Source: Streptomyces sp. WM6386
GTDB taxonomy: Bacteria; Actinomycetota; Actinomycetes; Streptomycetales; Streptomycetaceae
Length of the DNA stretch: 64,000 bases
Assembly: GCF_000972385.1 (NCBI RefSeq)
Contig: NZ_JXTE01000042.1
Coordinates: 1-64,000, forward strand
Reading direction: 5' to 3'
Within the stretch, counting starts at the first letter, position 1. Each line of letters begins with the position of its first letter. The notes beneath the pieces are model-generated. The model searched no databases, had not been told where the DNA came from, and was given only the letters and a program-made list of their open reading frames with translations. Positions 34,391-43,800 of the stretch are shown piece by piece. The position numbers and the translations under genes are program-made.

Positions 34391-34444
34391 TCAAGAGCCG
34401 CGCACCCCTCAAGAGCCGCGCACCCCTCAAGAGCCGCGCACCCG
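34391..34444. repeat. Three 18-base tandem repeats
   Basis: TCAAGAGCCGCGCACCCC occurs at 34391, 34409 and 34427 (the last differs at its final bases). A hairpin (34436-34443 with 34451-34458) overlaps the third copy and may end one of the flanking transcripts. The array lies between the MarR and sigma-like genes. Confidence 0.75.
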
Positions 34445-34478
34445 GAGAACGGGTGCGCCACGCGCGCGTGAAGGACGC

Positions 34479-35003
34479 TCAGGACGCCGACGGTGCGTCC
34501 GCGCCCGGCAGGCCCTGGGCCGCCATCCGCGAGGAGAGCGCGGTGTTGAAGCGCGTGAGGAGCGTGCAGAACGCCTCGCGCTCCTCCGGTGCCCAGTCGT
34601 GTGTCAGCTCGGCCATCAACTGACGCCGCGAGGAGCGCACTTCCTCCAGCCGCGACAGCCCGCGCGGGGACAGCTGGAGCACCACCGCCCGGCCGTCCTC
34701 CGGGTGCGAGGTGCGCTTGACGAGCCCGGTGTCCACGAGCGGAGCCACCTGCCGGGTGACCGTCGACGAGTCGATGCCCATGCTCGCGGCGAGCGCCTTG
34801 ACGCCCATCGGGCCCTCCTTGTCGAGGCGGTTGAGCAGCAGATATGCGGCGCGGTCCATGGAGTTGCGCACCTGCCCGACCCCGCCGAGCCGGGTCTGTT
34901 CGGCACGACGGGCGAAGACCGCCACCTCGTGCTGCAGCGTGTCGAGGAGACCGGTGTCACCGACGGTCGTCATGTCCATCGACATTTCAGGTGTTGTGGG
35001 CAT
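34479..35003 (-). CDS. MarR-family transcriptional regulator
   Basis: A 174-residue winged-helix dimer. The DNA-binding part has ASMGIDSSTVTRQVAPLVDT and the wing RTSHPEDGRAVVLQLSPRG; helices flank it. MarR proteins usually repress a neighbouring gene and are released by a small ligand or by oxidation. One cysteine (EAFCTLL) is visible near the C-terminus. Divergent from the threonine dehydratase gene, 145 bases between. Confidence 0.86.
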   Translation of the reverse strand: MPTTPEMSMDMTTVGDTGLLDTLQHEVAVFARRAEQTRLGGVGQVRNSMDRAAYLLLNRLDKEGPMGVKALAASMGIDSSTVTRQVAPLVDTGLVKRTSHPEDGRAVVLQLSPRGLSRLEEVRSSRRQLMAELTHDWAPEEREAFCTLLTRFNTALSSRMAAQGLPGADAPSAS

Positions 35004-35148
35004 GGCCGGGGGCTCACTTCAGATAAGGGGTGCTGGGTTGGGGGACAGGGTACGCGGCCGGAAGGCGGGCCGTACCGGCGCTGCGGAAACCGGTCTCGGA
35101 GGTTGGTCACAGCGGCCGCTTGCGCCTGTGAACTGCGATGCTTGTGTC

Positions 35149-36387
35149 ATGAGCTATGGCACGGCTGACTCCTTGCACTCCCTGCGGCCCGTCACCCTCG
35201 ACGATGTGCGCGGCGCCCAGAAGATGCTCATGGGTGTGGCCCGGGTGACCGCGATGGAGGGCAGCCGGCACCTGTCCCAGCTGGTGGGCTCGCCGGTGCA
35301 CTTCAAGTGCGAGAACCTTCAGCGCACGGGCTCGTTCAAGCTGCGCGGCGCATACGTCCGGATCGCCGGGCTGCTGCCCGAGGAGCGGGCCGCCGGGGTC
35401 GTCGCCGCGAGCGCCGGCAACCACGCGCAGGGCGTCGCGCTGGCGTCGTCCCTGCTCGGTGTGCGTTCCATGGTGTTCATGCCGAAGGGCGCCCCGCTGC
35501 CGAAGATCAGCGCCACCCGGGAGTACGGCGCCGAGGTCCGGCTGCACGGGCAGGTGGTCGACGAGACGCTGGCCGCCGCGCAGGAGTACGCGGAGCGGAC
35601 CGGCGCGGTGTTCATCCACCCCTTCGACCATCCCGACATCATCGCCGGTCAGGGCACGGTCGGTCTGGAGATCCTGGAGCAGTGCCCGGAGGTGCGCACG
35701 ATCGTCCTCGGCATCGGCGGCGGCGGTCTCGCGGCCGGTGTCGCGATCGCGGTGAAGTCGATCAGGCCCGATGTGCGGATCGTCGGCGTCCAGGCTGCGG
35801 GCGCGGCCGCGTACCCGCCCTCGTTGGCGGCCGGGCGTCCGGTGTCGATCGAGAACCCGGCGACGATGGCCGACGGCATGAAGGTCGGCCGGCCCGGCGA
35901 TGTGCCGTTCGAAATCATCGGCGAGCTGGTCGACGAAGTGCGTACGGTGTCGGAGGACGAGCTGTCCGCCGCGCTGCTGCTGAGTCTGGAGCGGGCCAAG
36001 CTGGTCGTCGAGCCCGCCGGGGCGAGCCCGGTCGCGGCGCTGCTGAGCGACCCGGGTGCCTTCGAGGGACCGGTCGTGGCGGTGCTGTCCGGCGGCAACG
36101 TCGACCCGGTGCTCCTGCAACGCGTACTGCGCCACGGGATGTCCGCGCAGGGTCGCTATCTGGCCGTACGGCTCAGGCTGACGGACCGGCCGGGTGCCCT
36201 GGCGACGCTTCTCGGGGCGTTGTCAGTGGTGGACGCTAACGTCCTCGACGTGAGTCACGTACGGACCGATCCACGGCTCGGGCTCACGGAGGCGGAGGTG
36301 GAGCTGCACCTGGAGACGAAGGGTCCGGAGCACTGCGCCGAGGTCGGCCAGGCCCTGCGGAACGCGGGCTACACGGTCATCGACTGA
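35149..36387 (+). CDS. ilvA: Threonine ammonia-lyase with ACT domain
   Basis: PLP enzyme that deaminates threonine to 2-oxobutyrate, supplying isoleucine or propionyl-CoA. The 412-residue protein has the PLP lysine in GSFKLRGAY, the serine/glycine loop SAGNHAQG, the phosphate loop GIGGGGLAAG, and a C-terminal ACT-like domain (RLRLTDRPGALATLLGALSV). It is shorter than two-ACT biosynthetic IlvA (about 510 residues), so it may be the catabolic type or a single-ACT form; symbol given by closest function. ATG 35149 begins the conserved region. Confidence 0.88.
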   Translation: MSYGTADSLHSLRPVTLDDVRGAQKMLMGVARVTAMEGSRHLSQLVGSPVHFKCENLQRTGSFKLRGAYVRIAGLLPEERAAGVVAASAGNHAQGVALASSLLGVRSMVFMPKGAPLPKISATREYGAEVRLHGQVVDETLAAAQEYAERTGAVFIHPFDHPDIIAGQGTVGLEILEQCPEVRTIVLGIGGGGLAAGVAIAVKSIRPDVRIVGVQAAGAAAYPPSLAAGRPVSIENPATMADGMKVGRPGDVPFEIIGELVDEVRTVSEDELSAALLLSLERAKLVVEPAGASPVAALLSDPGAFEGPVVAVLSGGNVDPVLLQRVLRHGMSAQGRYLAVRLRLTDRPGALATLLGALSVVDANVLDVSHVRTDPRLGLTEAEVELHLETKGPEHCAEVGQALRNAGYTVID

Positions 36388-36448
36388 GCCGCCGCAGCAC
36401 CGAACTCCCAGCTCAGGAGCTTCTCCATCACTCGTTCGGGTAAGTCCA

Positions 36449-36477
36449 TTGAGAGACGCGATACATCGCGTTATGGT
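36449..36477 (+). promoter_or_regulatory. DrrAB promoter with operator in the spacer
   Basis: TTGAGA (36449-36454) and TATGGT (36472-36477) are 17 bases apart. The palindrome ACGCGAT-AC-ATCGCGT (36456-36471) fills the spacer, so a bound repressor would block the polymerase. No matching regulator gene adjoins the transporter; PadR- or TetR-type repressors are possible. Confidence 0.6.
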
Positions 36478-36580
36478 GTGTCTCGTGGCCGGATCGCCGC
36501 CACCTCCCGCCACCCATCAGGCGGAACAAAACGCACAAATCTAGGCTTTTCAAAGAATCCCCGACGACGTGGAGACTCAT

Positions 36581-37618
36581 ATGCCAGGCGCCATCTATGC
36601 CGAAGGCCTGGTGAAGACCTTCGGTGACGTAAGGGCTCTGGACGGCGTCGACCTCGACGTGCCGGAGGGCACGGTCCTGGGCCTGCTCGGGCCGAACGGC
36701 GCGGGCAAGACGACGACCGTCCGCTGTCTGACGACCCTGCTGCGGCCCGACAGCGGCAAGGCGGTCGTCGCGGGCCTCGACGTGCTCAAGCATCCCAACG
36801 AGGTGCGGCGCTCTATCGGTCTGTCCGGCCAGTTCGCCGCGGTCGACGAGTATCTGACCGGCCGCGAGAACCTCCAGATGGTGGGCCAGCTCTACCAGAT
36901 GAAGGCCAAGGACGCGAAGGTCCGGGCCGGTGAGCTGCTCGACCAGTTCAACCTCGCGGACGCCGCCGACCGTCCCGCGAAGACCTACTCCGGAGGTATG
37001 CGCCGCCGCCTCGACCTCGCGGCCGCCCTGGTCGTCTCCCCGCCCGTGATGTTCATGGACGAACCGACGACCGGCCTGGACCCCCGCAACCGCCAGCAGC
37101 TGTGGGAGGTCATCAAGCAGCTCGTCTCCGGCGGCACGACCCTGCTGCTGACCACGCAGTACCTGGAAGAGGCCGACCACCTCGCACACGACATCGCGGT
37201 CGTCGACCACGGCCGCGTCATCGCCCGCGGCACCTCCGACCAGCTCAAGGCCCGCACCGGCGGCGAGCGCGTCGAGGTCGTGGTGCACGAGCGCGAGCAC
37301 ATCCCGACCGCCCGGGAAGTGCTCGCCGGCTTCGGCAAGGGCGACACCACCGTCGAGGACCACACCCGCAAGCTCACCGTGCCCGTCACCGGCGGCGCCA
37401 AGCTCCTCGCCGAGGTCATCCGCGAACTCGACGTGCGCGGCATCGAGATAGACGACATCGGCCTGCGCCGCCCCACCCTCGACGACGTCTTCCTCTCCCT
37501 GACCGGCCACCACGCCGAGGCCGAGGCGGAGGAGAACGGCGCGAGCGGTGCGAACAGCGGGAGCAGCGCCGCCAATGACGCCAAGGACCGCCGCCACAAG
37601 AAGGAGGCCGGCAAGTGA
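36581..37618 (+). CDS. ABC exporter ATP-binding protein, DrrA type
   Basis: ATPase of a drug- or lipid-exporting ABC-2 system. The 345-residue protein has Walker A GPNGAGKTTT, signature YSGGMRRRLDLAAAL, Walker B VMFMDEPTTGLDP, and the switch TTQYLEEADHLAH. A C-terminal regulatory segment (about 230-310; LRRPTLDDVFLSLTG) is typical of the DrrA group and an acidic Ala-rich tail follows. Start 36581 has GGAG 6 bases upstream; an in-frame GTG at 36569 is possible. The stop overlaps the permease start. Confidence 0.92.
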   Translation: MPGAIYAEGLVKTFGDVRALDGVDLDVPEGTVLGLLGPNGAGKTTTVRCLTTLLRPDSGKAVVAGLDVLKHPNEVRRSIGLSGQFAAVDEYLTGRENLQMVGQLYQMKAKDAKVRAGELLDQFNLADAADRPAKTYSGGMRRRLDLAAALVVSPPVMFMDEPTTGLDPRNRQQLWEVIKQLVSGGTTLLLTTQYLEEADHLAHDIAVVDHGRVIARGTSDQLKARTGGERVEVVVHEREHIPTAREVLAGFGKGDTTVEDHTRKLTVPVTGGAKLLAEVIRELDVRGIEIDDIGLRRPTLDDVFLSLTGHHAEAEAEENGASGANSGSSAANDAKDRRHKKEAGK

Positions 37619-38460
37619 GCGCCGTCACCGACGCGGTACGCGTCACGCCCGCCACGAACCCGATCAGCCAGTCGATCCGGGACTCGCTGGTCGTCGCGAA
37701 GCGGAACCTGATTCGCATGTCCCGGATCCCCGAGATGGTCATCTTCGGGCTCATCCAGCCGATCATGTTCGTGGTGCTGTTCAGTTATGTGTTCGGCGGC
37801 TCCATGAACATCGGCGGCACCACGGAGCCCTCGGTCTACCGCGAGTTCCTGATGGCCGGCATCTTCGCCCAGACCGTCACCTTCGCCACCGCGGGCGCGG
37901 GTGCCGGGATCGCCGACGACATGCACAAGGGGCTCATCGACCGCTTCCGCTCGCTGCCCATGGCGCGTGGCGCGGTGCTGACCGGGCGGACCCTCGCCGA
38001 CCTGGTGCAGACGGCACTCACGCTGTTCGTGCTGGCGATGGTCGCCCTGCTGGTCGGCTGGCGCACCCACACCAACATCGGTGAGGTGCTCGGCGCCTTC
38101 GGTCTGCTGCTTCTGCTCGGGTACGCCTTCACCTGGGTCGGCGCCCTGATCGGACTTTCCGTGCGGACCCCGGAGGCGGCCACCTCGGGCGGGCTGATCT
38201 GGCTCTTCCCGGTCACCTTCGTCTCGAACGCGTTCGTGGACTCCAGCCAGATGACGCCCTGGCTGCGCCATGTCGCCGACTGGAACCCGTTCAGCGCCAC
38301 GGTCCAGGCCTCCCGCGTGCTCTTCGGCAACCCAGGGGTCTCGACCTCCGACGCCTGGCCCATGCAGCACCCGGTGTGGGCGTCGCTGATCTACTCGATC
38401 CTGATCATCGTCCTGTTCAGGACGCTGGCCGTGCGCAAGTACCGGTCCGCGACCGCATGA
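37615..38460 (+). CDS. ABC-2 exporter permease, DrrB type
   Basis: Membrane partner of the ATPase at 36581. The 281-residue protein has six predicted helices, beginning with EMVIFGLIQPIMFVVLFSYV and ending with ASLIYSILIIVLFRTLAV, and the ABC-2 motif LGYAFTWVGALIGLSVRTPE. The GTG overlaps the previous stop (GTGA), so the two proteins are made together. Drug or toxin efflux is likely, substrate unknown. A convergent terminator follows. Confidence 0.9.
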   Translation: MSAVTDAVRVTPATNPISQSIRDSLVVAKRNLIRMSRIPEMVIFGLIQPIMFVVLFSYVFGGSMNIGGTTEPSVYREFLMAGIFAQTVTFATAGAGAGIADDMHKGLIDRFRSLPMARGAVLTGRTLADLVQTALTLFVLAMVALLVGWRTHTNIGEVLGAFGLLLLLGYAFTWVGALIGLSVRTPEAATSGGLIWLFPVTFVSNAFVDSSQMTPWLRHVADWNPFSATVQASRVLFGNPGVSTSDAWPMQHPVWASLIYSILIIVLFRTLAVRKYRSATA

Positions 38461-38494
38461 GGAGACGCCGGGCGGCATGACGCGGCATGACGAA

Positions 38495-38523
38495 ACCCCC
38501 GGCGTCGGTAAGACGCCGGGGGT
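38495..38523. terminator. Bidirectional hairpin terminator
   Basis: Perfect 12-bp stem (38495-38506 with 38512-38523) and loop GGTAA between the convergent exporter and greA genes. Confidence 0.8.
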
Positions 38524-38550
38524 CTGTCGGGGCAATGCGGGGTAACGGGA

Positions 38551-39051
38551 TCAGGCGCTGTAGGGCTCGGCCTTGAGGATCTTCACGGAGGCCTTCCTGC
38601 CGTTCGGCAGCTCGTACTCCGCGTCCTCGCCGACCTTGTGGCCGAGCACGCCGGAGCCCAGCGGGGACTGCGGCGAGTAGGTCTCGATGTCGGAGCTGGC
38701 GTACTCGCGGGAGGCGAGCAGGAAGGTCGTCGTATCGTCCTCGTCGCCGTCGAAGGCGATCGTCACGACCATGCCGGGCGCCACCGCCCCGTCAGCGGAC
38801 GCCGGAGCCTCGCCGACCTTGGCCTTCTCCAGGAGCTGGGTCAGCTGGCGGATGCGGAGCTCCTGCTTGCCCTGCTCTTCCTTGGCCGCGTGGTACCCGC
38901 CGTTCTCGCGCAGGTCGCCCTCCTCGCGCGCGGCCGCGATCTTCGCGGTGACTTCCTCGCGCGCGGGACCAGACAGGTACGCCAGCTCTTCCTTGAGCTT
39001 GGTGTACGCCTCCTGCGTAAGCCAGGTGACGTCTTCGCTGGTCTGGGTCAC
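38551..39051 (-). CDS. greA: Transcription elongation factor GreA
   Basis: Rescues stalled or backtracked RNA polymerase by stimulating transcript cleavage. The 166-residue protein has the N-terminal coiled coil with the acidic tip DLRENGGYHAAKEEQ and the C-terminal FKBP-like domain (SPQSPLGSGVLGHKVGEDAE). GTG 39051 has GAGGAGC 5 bases upstream; the frame is open further to 39081 without a ribosome site. Length and motifs are normal, so it is functional. Confidence 0.93.
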   Translation of the reverse strand: MTQTSEDVTWLTQEAYTKLKEELAYLSGPAREEVTAKIAAAREEGDLRENGGYHAAKEEQGKQELRIRQLTQLLEKAKVGEAPASADGAVAPGMVVTIAFDGDEDDTTTFLLASREYASSDIETYSPQSPLGSGVLGHKVGEDAEYELPNGRKASVKILKAEPYSA

Positions 39052-39229
39052 AGGTGCTCCTCGTAGGTACTGGGAATACAAAGCATCGCCCTACCCAGAA
39101 GAATGTTCCTTCACGGATGGGCGAAACCACGAGCCTAACAATTCAGCGGCCCAAGGGGGAGGACATAAGCCATCAGAATCACATCGACGCAGGTCAGCAA
39201 GTACGTAATGCGGCCTAGGTCGATCGGCG

Positions 39230-39628
39230 TCAGTCGGCGTGACAGCCGAGCAGCTCCGCGGTCGTGCCCGGTGACGTCGTACGCAGTGTGACGACCCTGT
39301 CGATGCGGGTGGCGTCCCCGTCGAAGCGGAAGTCGGCCCGGCCGACCTCGGCACCGCTCTCGGCCTGGGAACGCAGGGTGCAGTAGCCGCTCGCACCGGA
39401 GTCCTTGCGGACCTCCAGATGCACCTTCACGGCGTCCTTCTCCTGCTCGAAGCTGATCACCTCGGCGCTGATCTTGTTCTGACCGACGTAGTGGTAGGCG
39501 AAATAACCCATCAGCGCGAGCAGCAGCGCCCCGAGAACGGCACCGGCGATCTTGAGCTTGTGGTCGGCGCGCTCGTCCGAGGAGCGCCCGTAACGGCCCT
39601 CGGGCAGTCGCGTGCTCGCCGTACTCAT
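39230..39628 (-). CDS. DUF4307 membrane protein
   Basis: A 132-residue protein with a cytoplasmic N-terminus, one membrane helix (IAGAVLGALLLALMGYFAYH) and an external beta-rich domain with two cysteines (GYCTL and LLGCHAD), probably disulfide-bonded. DUF4307 genes are found next to mca in actinomycetes, so a role in envelope or thiol stress is possible. Divergent from mca. GAGAGGA precedes the ATG. Confidence 0.82.
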   Translation of the reverse strand: MSTASTRLPEGRYGRSSDERADHKLKIAGAVLGALLLALMGYFAYHYVGQNKISAEVISFEQEKDAVKVHLEVRKDSGASGYCTLRSQAESGAEVGRADFRFDGDATRIDRVVTLRTTSPGTTAELLGCHAD

Positions 39629-39658
39629 GATCGTCCTCTCGGCAGGAAGCCGGACCCC

Positions 39659-39684
39659 GGAATTATTCGCCCCCCGATTCGGTC
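39659..39684 (+). promoter_or_regulatory. SigR-type promoter of mca
   Basis: GGAAT (39659-39663) and GTC (39682-39684) are 18 bases apart; the only departure from the SigR consensus is T to C in the last base. In S. coelicolor mca belongs to the SigR regulon (established), which supports the site. Confidence 0.6.
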
Positions 39685-39746
39685 ACTATAGAAGCCGCCG
39701 ATCGTCCCTGAAGACACCGGGGCGCCGACTTACCAAGGATTGAGTC

Positions 39747-40628
39747 TTGACTGACCAGCTGCGACTGATGGCCGTCCACGCCCACCCCGACGACGAGTCG
39801 AGCAAGGGCGCGGCGACCATGGCTAAGTACGTGTCCGAGGGGGTGGACGTGCTGGTCGTGACCTGCACGGGCGGGGAGCGCGGCTCCATCCTCAATCCGA
39901 AGCTGCAGGGTGACAAGTACATCGAGGAGCACATCCACGAGGTACGCAAGAAGGAGATGGACGAGGCCCGCGAGATCCTCGGCGTCAAGCAGGAGTGGCT
40001 CGGCTTCGTCGACTCCGGCCTGCCCGAGGGCGACCCGCTGCCCCCGCTGCCCGAGGGCTGCTTCGCCCTGGAGGACGTCGACAAGGCGGCCGGCGAGCTG
40101 GTGCGCAAGATCCGCTCGTTCCGTCCGCAGGCGATCACGACGTACGACGAGAACGGCGGCTACCCGCACCCCGACCACATCATGACCCACAAGATCTCGA
40201 TGGTGGCGTTCGAGGGTGCGGCGGACACCGAGAAGTACCCGGAGGGCGAGTTCGGCCCGGCGTACCAGCCGCAGAAGCTCTACTACAACCAGGGCTTCAA
40301 CCGGCAGCGCACCGAGGCGCTGCACAACGCGATGCTGGAGCGCGGCCTGGAGTCGCCGTACGGGGAGTGGCTCAAGCGCTGGAGCGAGATCGAGCGCACC
40401 GAGCGCACGCTGACCACGCACATCCCGTGCGCCGACTTCTATGAGATCCGTGACAAGGCGCTGATCGCGCACGCCACGCAGATCGACCCCGACGGCGGCT
40501 GGTTCCGGGTTCCGATGGAGGTCCAGAAGGAGGTCTGGCCGACGGAGGAGTACGAGCTCGCGAAGTCCTTCGTCGATACCTCCCTCCCCGAGGACGACCT
40601 CTTCGCGGGCATCCGGGACAATGCCTGA
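39747..40628 (+). CDS. mca: Mycothiol S-conjugate amidase
   Basis: Cleaves mycothiol conjugates of toxins or drugs to a mercapturic acid and glucosamine-inositol, so that the adduct can be exported. The 293-residue protein is of the PIG-L/LmbE zinc fold: HAHPDDES with His13 and Asp16, and the pair YPHPDH with His141 and His144. It is distinguished from MshB by its position next to DUF4307. TTG start with AAGGA 7 bases upstream. SigR-type promoter upstream and coupled to the small membrane gene downstream. Confidence 0.93.
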   Translation: MTDQLRLMAVHAHPDDESSKGAATMAKYVSEGVDVLVVTCTGGERGSILNPKLQGDKYIEEHIHEVRKKEMDEAREILGVKQEWLGFVDSGLPEGDPLPPLPEGCFALEDVDKAAGELVRKIRSFRPQAITTYDENGGYPHPDHIMTHKISMVAFEGAADTEKYPEGEFGPAYQPQKLYYNQGFNRQRTEALHNAMLERGLESPYGEWLKRWSEIERTERTLTTHIPCADFYEIRDKALIAHATQIDPDGGWFRVPMEVQKEVWPTEEYELAKSFVDTSLPEDDLFAGIRDNA

Positions 40629-40869
40629 CATGAGCGCAAGCGTGAGCCTGGCAATGACCCACTTCGCGACCTTCGCCAAGGAGGTCGACGAGGACAAGGT
40701 CACCCCCGGCGTCCTCGGTTTCATCGTCTTCGCGGCGATGGCCCTGGCCGTGTGGGTGCTGATGAAGTCGATGAGCAAGCACATGGGCAAGGTCGACTTC
40801 AAGGAGTCCTCGGACCCCGAGGCCGGGTCCGAGGAGCCCTCCGCCGAGCCCAAGGCCCGCCAGAGCTGA
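40621..40869 (+). CDS. Small membrane protein downstream of mca
   Basis: An 82-residue protein with an N-terminal amphipathic stretch, one membrane helix (GVLGFIVFAAMALAVWVLM), and a short acidic, Glu/Ser/Pro-rich tail. It overlaps the mca stop by 8 bases, or starts at ATG 40630 two bases after it, so it is coupled to mca. Conserved in streptomycetes from memory; function unknown. Confidence 0.75.
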   Translation: MPDMSASVSLAMTHFATFAKEVDEDKVTPGVLGFIVFAAMALAVWVLMKSMSKHMGKVDFKESSDPEAGSEEPSAEPKARQS

Positions 40870-40897
40870 CGCCCACAGGTGTGGGGGCGTGCGGCGG

Positions 40898-43800
40898 TCA
40901 GCTCCTGGCCGGTACCGCCACCCCCATCACCTCGCGGGCATGCCGGTTCGGGACCATGCCCAGGCGCCAGGCCTGCCAGCCGGCCTCCAGATTCACGCCG
41001 CGTTCCAGCAGGAGCTGGTACGCCTCGACGTAGTCGTCGAGCTTCTCGTCCCGTAGCGAGTGGCTGGTCCGGCCCAGTTGGGACAGGTCCTCCTGGGCCA
41101 CCGCCGTGCCGACCTCGACGCCGCCCGGTGCCGCGTACGGCAGCAGCGTGCAGCGCAGGAAGCGGGCCCAGTCCTCGCCGCGGCGGTCTCCGTAGGACGT
41201 GAACAGGCCGATCGCCTCGTCGCACAGTGACAGGGCCTGCTGTGTGCGGGTGTTGCCGGCGTCGACCACGGCCAGTTCCAGGCACGTCCATGCCTCGCCG
41301 TGGGCGACGCCTATGCGCTGGAAGTCCGCACGCGCGTCGACCAGGAGCTGGCGCGCGAAGCCGGAGTTACGCAGCGAGCCGGTCTGTGCCGCCCGCTGGT
41401 CGCGCGTCACCCGGGCCGAGTGGTGGCGGGCGCAGGCCAGGCCGTACACGTCCCGCATCCGGGAGAACATGGTTCTCGACCTCTCCAGCTCCCGTACCGC
41501 CAGGTCCAGGTTGCCCGTCTCCTCCAGCGCCTGGCCCAGGTAGTACACCGTCCACGCCTCGCCACGGGCGTCCTCGTTGTCGCGATGCAGGGACGCCGCC
41601 TGGCGCAGGCCGTCCACCGCGGGGGAGGGATCGCCGGCGACCAGGCGGGCGCGGGCCAGCTGGGTCAGGGCCCAGGCCTCGCCACGGGCGTCGCGGGTGC
41701 GGCCGTACAGGTCCAGGGCGGTGCGCAGCTCGGTCTCCGCGCGGGGGACGTCGCCCATGCGCAGGCCCAGCTGGCCGAGCTGGAAGTGGGCCCAGGCCTC
41801 GCCGTGCACGGACTCGCCCGCCCGGTGCAGGACCAGGGACCGGGTGAGCAGCTCCATGGCCTCCGACACCCGCGCCCGGTCGCGTTCCACCGCCGCCAGC
41901 GCGTGCATGGTCCAGGCGCGGTCGGTGGCCAGGGCGGGGGCCGCCTGGAGGTCGAGGGCCTCGTGGAGCTTCGCCGCGGCCTCCGTCAGGTTGCCCTGGT
42001 GGTGCAGGGTGATACCCAGGGAGCACAGGGCACGGGCCGCGCCCGCGTCGTGATGGGCCTCCATGTAGAGGTCGACCACCGAGGTCAGGGTCGTGCGGGC
42101 CTTGTCCAGCTCGCCCAGCTGGCGGGCCGCGATGCCCGTGCGCCATTGGACCGACCTCAGCAGCAGACCCTGGTCCACCGCCTGCGCCAGTTCGCTGATC
42201 TCGCCCAGGCGGTAGAGGTCGCCGCGCAGGAGGCAGTAGTCGCAGAGGGCGCCCAGGAGGTTGAGCACCGCGCCCTGGTTCACGCCCTCCGCGTGGCGCA
42301 GGGTCGAGGTGATGAAGCTCGACTCGTCGTCCAGCCAGCGCAGCGCCTCGTCCAGGGAGGTGAAGCCGTGCGGGCTGAAGCGGTCCGAGCGGGTCGACAT
42401 GTTGCCGTCGACCAGGCGCAGGACCGAGTCGGCCAGCTCGGCGTAGTTCACGATGAGACGTTCCTGCGCCGAGTTGCGCTCGGCCGGTTCCTCCTCGTCC
42501 AGGAGGCGGGCCTGGGCGAAGGCGCGGACCAGATCGTGCAGGCGGTAGCGGTCGCCGCGGACGTGGTCGATCAGGCCCGTCCGGGACAGCGCGACCAACT
42601 GGCGGGTGGCCTCGGCCTGGTCGGTGGCCAGCAGTGCCGCGGCCGCCGCGGCGCCCAGGGACGCCCGGCCGGCGAGGGCCAGGCGCCGCAGCAGTCGCCG
42701 CGCCGTGTCCGACTGGTCGGTGTAGCGCAGCCACAGCACCCGCTCGACCGGCTCCACCGGACCGTACGCCCCCAGGTCCGCGGCGAGCGCGCGCGGTGAG
42801 CGCGGGCCGAGGGACGAACCCGCGACACGCAGCGCCAGGGGCAGGCCGCCGCACAACTCCCGTACCCGGTCGGACGCATCGGCGTCGTACGGGCCCGACG
42901 CGTCCTGTGCCGCCGCTCCCAGCAGTTCCTCCGCGCCCGCCGCGTCCAGCGCCTCGACCGGCAGCTGGTGCACCCAGGCCGGCAGATCGGCGGGCAGGTC
43001 CAGGGAGGTGCGGGCGGTGACCAGGACCAGGCTGTCGGAGCGCTCGGGGACGAGGGTGCGGACCTGTTCGGGGTCCGAGGCGTCGTCCAGGACGATCGTC
43101 ACCGGCAGCCCCGTCAGATGCTGGTGGTACAGCTCGCCCAGCCGCTTGACCTGCTGGTCCGGTGAGGAACGCTCACGGAAGAGGAGTTGCTCGCGGGGCG
43201 CGCCCAGCCGGTTCAGCAGATGCAGCAGGGCGTCTCGCGTCGACAGCGGCGGCTCCTCCGGGCTGTCGCCGCGCAGGTCCACGACGCACGCGCCGCGGAA
43301 GTAGTCCTTCAGATCGTGGGCCGCCTGCAGCGCGAGGGCCGAGCGGCCGCTGCCCGAGGACCCGTGCAGCACCACCACCGTCGGCCGGGTCTCCGTGCTC
43401 GCCCGGGCCGCCTGCACCCACTGTCGGATCCGCCCCAGCTCCTGCCGTCGGCCCGCGAACGCGGCCACCGGCTCCGGGAGTTGACCGAAGGACTGCTGCA
43501 ACACGTTCCGGCCGCGCGCCGCCGCGCTCTTGTCGGCGCCCTTCAGCCGGGGCCCCGTCTTCTTCGGCCCCGTCGAGGCGCTCAGCACCCGCTGCTGGTC
43601 GAGGAACGGCCGGATGCCCCGTACCTCCAGTGCCGTCAGCCACGCCAGCCGCAACTGCTCGGGCCCGCCCGGCTGTCCCACCGCGCCCGCCTGATGATGC
43701 GCGGCCGGCAGATGCGTACCGGCGACCTTCACCACGGTCGCCGCGGCACCCGCGATACCGACGGACACCGCGGCACCGAGCGCCGTCCCCGTGCCGGTGC

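Noticed and set aside
34391..34444. CRISPR-like array
   Set aside because: The 18-base repeats are directly adjacent with no spacers, and no cas gene is present in the window.
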